Of a DNA stretch of 64,000 nucleotides, positions 61,776 through 64,000 are shown one piece after another; the stretch's first letter is position 1, and the number at the start of each line of letters is the position of its first letter. The notes beneath the pieces are model-generated. The model was given only the letters and a program-made list of their open reading frames with translations. It made no database searches and was not told the DNA's origin. The translations under genes and the position numbers were made by a program. This DNA is from an uncultured Gammaproteobacteria bacterium (lineage in GTDB: Bacteria > Pseudomonadota > Gammaproteobacteria > UBA6429 > Thiohalophilaceae). The stretch covers positions 62,001 through 126,000 of the forward strand of contig CALBTB010000006.1 in NCBI GenBank assembly GCA_937967995.1, read 5' to 3'.

Positions 61776-63839
61776 TCAGATTTTGAACTGACTGACGAGT
61801 TGTTTGAGGTTTTCTGATAACTGGTTGAGCTGGTTGAGTTCGTCGTTGGCATGCTGGGTCTGGCGGGCATTGTCCATTTCCATATTGGCCAGGCTGTCCA
61901 CATTGCTGGCAACGTGACCAATCATGTCGCTTTGCTGATGGGCGGACTGATTGATCTGTTCGATCATATTGTAAATTTCGGTGATCTTGTCGTTAATGTC
62001 CTGAATGGTCTGGGAGGTATCCTTGATTTCGCCGATCATGGCCTGGGACTCGTTGGCGACATTCTGCATCGCATCACCGAGGCGAATATTGAACTGCATG
62101 TTTTCCTGTAATTTCTCAGAAATCTGATTCGTCACCTGTTCGGTGCGGACCGACAGTTGCCTGACTTCGTCCGCGACAACGGCAAACCCGCGGCCGGCTT
62201 CTCCGGCCCGGGCGGCTTCGATTGCCGCATTGAGTGCCAGCAGGTTGGTCTGACTGGTGATGTCCGTAATATTGTCGACCATTTCCAGCATTTCCTTGCC
62301 TTTGGTAAACACGGATTCGATATCTTCCTTGAGTCTGAGAATTTCCGTTTCCATGCTGGCAGACTGCTGCGAGGAAGTGTTCATGGCATTGACGCCCCGA
62401 TGCGTCAGCTCGCGTGCCTGGTTTGCCTCTTCCGCCGCATTGTGTGCGTTGTCGGCAATCTGGCGACTCGAGGCGGACATCTGTTCGGCAGTAGCGGCAG
62501 TGGAAGTCGTACTGGAGGCCGCGTTATCGATGTTGGCGGATACGGATGTTAATTTACTGGTTGCGTTACTGGCGCGTTCATTGACCTGGTTAGCCATCTG
62601 TACCAGTTGTGAAATGATGTTCTGGATACTGGAGACAAACTGATTGAAATAACGTGCCGCTTCGCCGAGTTCGTCATGGCTGTTTACCGGCATGCGCTGC
62701 GTCAGGTTGCCCTCGCCGTGGGAAATGTTCTGCAGGATATCCCGCAATTCCGTAATTGGTTTGACGACGCGCAGGCTTAACCACAGCAGAATCAGACCGG
62801 CAATCGCCAGCGCACCGGCAAACATGCTGATAATAAACGTCTGTGCGTCACCCACTTTGGTGACGAGTGAATTGCTGGCTGTATCAATTGAATCCCGTTG
62901 CTGTTTAATCAGGTAGTTGACCTTGGTTTTGATGCCGACCAGCAGTGGTGCGATTTCACTGCGCACCTTGTAGGCATCCATACGCCATTGCTCACCACCA
63001 TGAATTTTGATCATTTTCTTGAAGTTGACCATGAATTTGTTACGAAACTCTTCAACCTGCATGAGTGAATCTTCCTGATCCAGCGTCAGGCTATCTTCAT
63101 AACCTTTGATTTTCTCGATAAGTTTTTCACTTAAATCAGCGTACAGGTAAACTTCGTCCAGAGACGGTTTGGCACGAAACGCCAGGTAAGCACGGACACC
63201 ATTCATGGCATTGGCCCAGGCATAGCGTAAATCATTTATGTCGGTGAGCAATTGCTTACGCAGATCATCGGCAGGTTCTTCCGCTTCAGACATTAACATT
63301 TGTGACAGGTTTTGCAGTAACTGCTGGCTGAGCGGGTTGAGGTTTTGTGCGCTGTACAGCATGGCCGGATAGTTCTTGGCATCCGTGTTTGCGAATTCAA
63401 CCATTTGCTTTTCAAAGCCGGCGAAACGATTGACGTCCTGGGTAATGCCTTCCACCAGTTCCTGCAGTTCTTCGTTATTACTGATAGCAGGCAGGGCATG
63501 CAGTTCGTTGAGCTTTTCCCGCGTGGCGGTGATCTGGGCCCGATAATTCGCGATGTGGAGATTTTCCTTGCTGAGTAAATAAAACCCCAGCGCGCCGGCG
63601 GCCTTGTCGAGATGTTCCATCAGCTCCATTGATGCCAGGACACTGGGCTGGGTTTCGTTAATGACCTGGTCAACCGTTCCCTGAATCGAACGCAGGTTAA
63701 TCACGGCACTCATGACCACGATGCTGATAACCAGCAGGACAATACCAAAGCCACCGAGGACCTTTTGTTTGATGGATATATTGAGTTTTATGCGTAATGC
63801 CATTGTGGTTATCATGTGCCGCGAGTTAATAAGAAACAT
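61776..63839 (-). CDS. methyl-accepting chemotaxis protein
   Basis: Membrane chemoreceptor. 687 residues: two membrane helices (about 28-48 and 335-358) around a helical, four-helix-bundle-like periplasmic sensor domain of about 285 residues, then HAMP and a long cytoplasmic signalling domain with the tip sequence EAARAGEAGRGFAVVADEV. Ligand unknown. Starts at 63839 (MFLINSRHM), 63815 and 63803 are all possible; the first has AGGA just upstream but rather close. No che genes in the window. Confidence 0.92.
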   Translation of the reverse strand: MFLINSRHMITTMALRIKLNISIKQKVLGGFGIVLLVISIVVMSAVINLRSIQGTVDQVINETQPSVLASMELMEHLDKAAGALGFYLLSKENLHIANYRAQITATREKLNELHALPAISNNEELQELVEGITQDVNRFAGFEKQMVEFANTDAKNYPAMLYSAQNLNPLSQQLLQNLSQMLMSEAEEPADDLRKQLLTDINDLRYAWANAMNGVRAYLAFRAKPSLDEVYLYADLSEKLIEKIKGYEDSLTLDQEDSLMQVEEFRNKFMVNFKKMIKIHGGEQWRMDAYKVRSEIAPLLVGIKTKVNYLIKQQRDSIDTASNSLVTKVGDAQTFIISMFAGALAIAGLILLWLSLRVVKPITELRDILQNISHGEGNLTQRMPVNSHDELGEAARYFNQFVSSIQNIISQLVQMANQVNERASNATSKLTSVSANIDNAASSTTSTAATAEQMSASSRQIADNAHNAAEEANQARELTHRGVNAMNTSSQQSASMETEILRLKEDIESVFTKGKEMLEMVDNITDITSQTNLLALNAAIEAARAGEAGRGFAVVADEVRQLSVRTEQVTNQISEKLQENMQFNIRLGDAMQNVANESQAMIGEIKDTSQTIQDINDKITEIYNMIEQINQSAHQQSDMIGHVASNVDSLANMEMDNARQTQHANDELNQLNQLSENLKQLVSQFKI

Positions 63840-63937
63840 CGTCCTGCAGCGGGCATGGCTTTAATCCAGTTTCGTTTTTATGGTATGACTAAGCCGGTGA
63901 ATTTGTTGATAAACATCATGAATATGAAATCAGTCTT

Positions 63938-63946
63938 GTTATAATA
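63938..63946 (+). promoter_or_regulatory. extended -10 promoter of the final gene
   Basis: TGTTATAAT: TATAAT with TG one base upstream. No good -35 at 17 bases, as expected for extended -10 promoters. Confidence 0.5.
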
Positions 63947-63979
63947 TCAGTCTTTGCTAATTTTCGAGGACCAAAAATA

Positions 63980-64000
63980 ATGAATTGGAAAATGCCTCGT
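63980..64000 (+). CDS. start of an unidentified gene (3' partial)
   Basis: Seven codons, MNWKMPR, open to the window end. GAGGA lies ten bases upstream of the ATG, and an extended -10 promoter a further 20 bases upstream. Too short to identify. Confidence 0.5.

Overview
The window is a chromosomal segment of a gammaproteobacterium, most likely a sulfur oxidiser. It opens with a classic division and cell-wall cluster (murC-murB-ddlB-ftsQ-ftsA-ftsZ-lpxC) followed by secA-argJ-Nudix and yacG-zapD-coaE-pilDCB, an order familiar from Pseudomonas-like and Ectothiorhodospira-like genomes. Further on it carries soxB, the periplasmic thiosulfohydrolase of the Sox pathway. No rRNA, tRNA, CRISPR array, insertion sequence or prophage was seen. 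Genes are tightly packed and mostly intact; the first (murC) and last (63980 onward) are cut by the window edges.

Layout: 1-7.8 kb, peptidoglycan precursor synthesis, divisome assembly and lipid A synthesis. 7.8-10.6 kb, dciA (minus strand), an M23 envelope peptidase and a CapA-like lipoprotein. 10.7-15.5 kb, secA, argJ and a Nudix/ThiE-like fusion. 15.5-21.1 kb, minus-strand operon pilB-pilC-pilD-coaE-zapD-yacG. 21.1-24.7 kb, an AT-rich stretch with a multi-spanning TPR membrane protein resembling TMTC/O-mannosyltransferases, two type IV pilin genes and a good sigma-54 promoter in front of the major pilin gene. 24.7-36.0 kb, an unbroken type II secretion operon gspC to gspN. 36.0-39.3 kb, pilRS and a PP0621-family gene.

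39.5-49.6 kb holds metabolic and housekeeping genes: sucCD, nadE, glnB, bamD, rluD, pgeF, a ZIP transporter, gcvR, def and a membrane-anchored glutamate-synthase-like flavoprotein. 49.6-52.9 kb has clpB behind a sigma-32 type promoter and an unrecognised two-helix membrane protein. 53.0-56.7 kb has msrPQ and soxB, all linked to periplasmic sulfur redox chemistry. 56.7-64 kb has hemH, a 2-hydroxyacid dehydrogenase, a small cereblon-like CULT-domain protein, a DUF2914 protein behind a CRP-type site, ettA, a chemoreceptor and the first codons of another gene.

How the parts fit: PilD (17.1-18.1 kb) is probably the prepilin peptidase for both the type IV pilins and the five Gsp pseudopilins, since the gsp operon has no gspO of its own. 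PilRS most likely drives pilA through the sigma-54 promoter at 24.3 kb. The most noteworthy items are the CULT-domain protein, the TMTC-like protein inserted between pilB and the pilins, the regulatory-motif cluster in the pilA-gspC divergent region, the CRP-type promoter of the DUF2914 gene, and the isolated soxB beside msrPQ.
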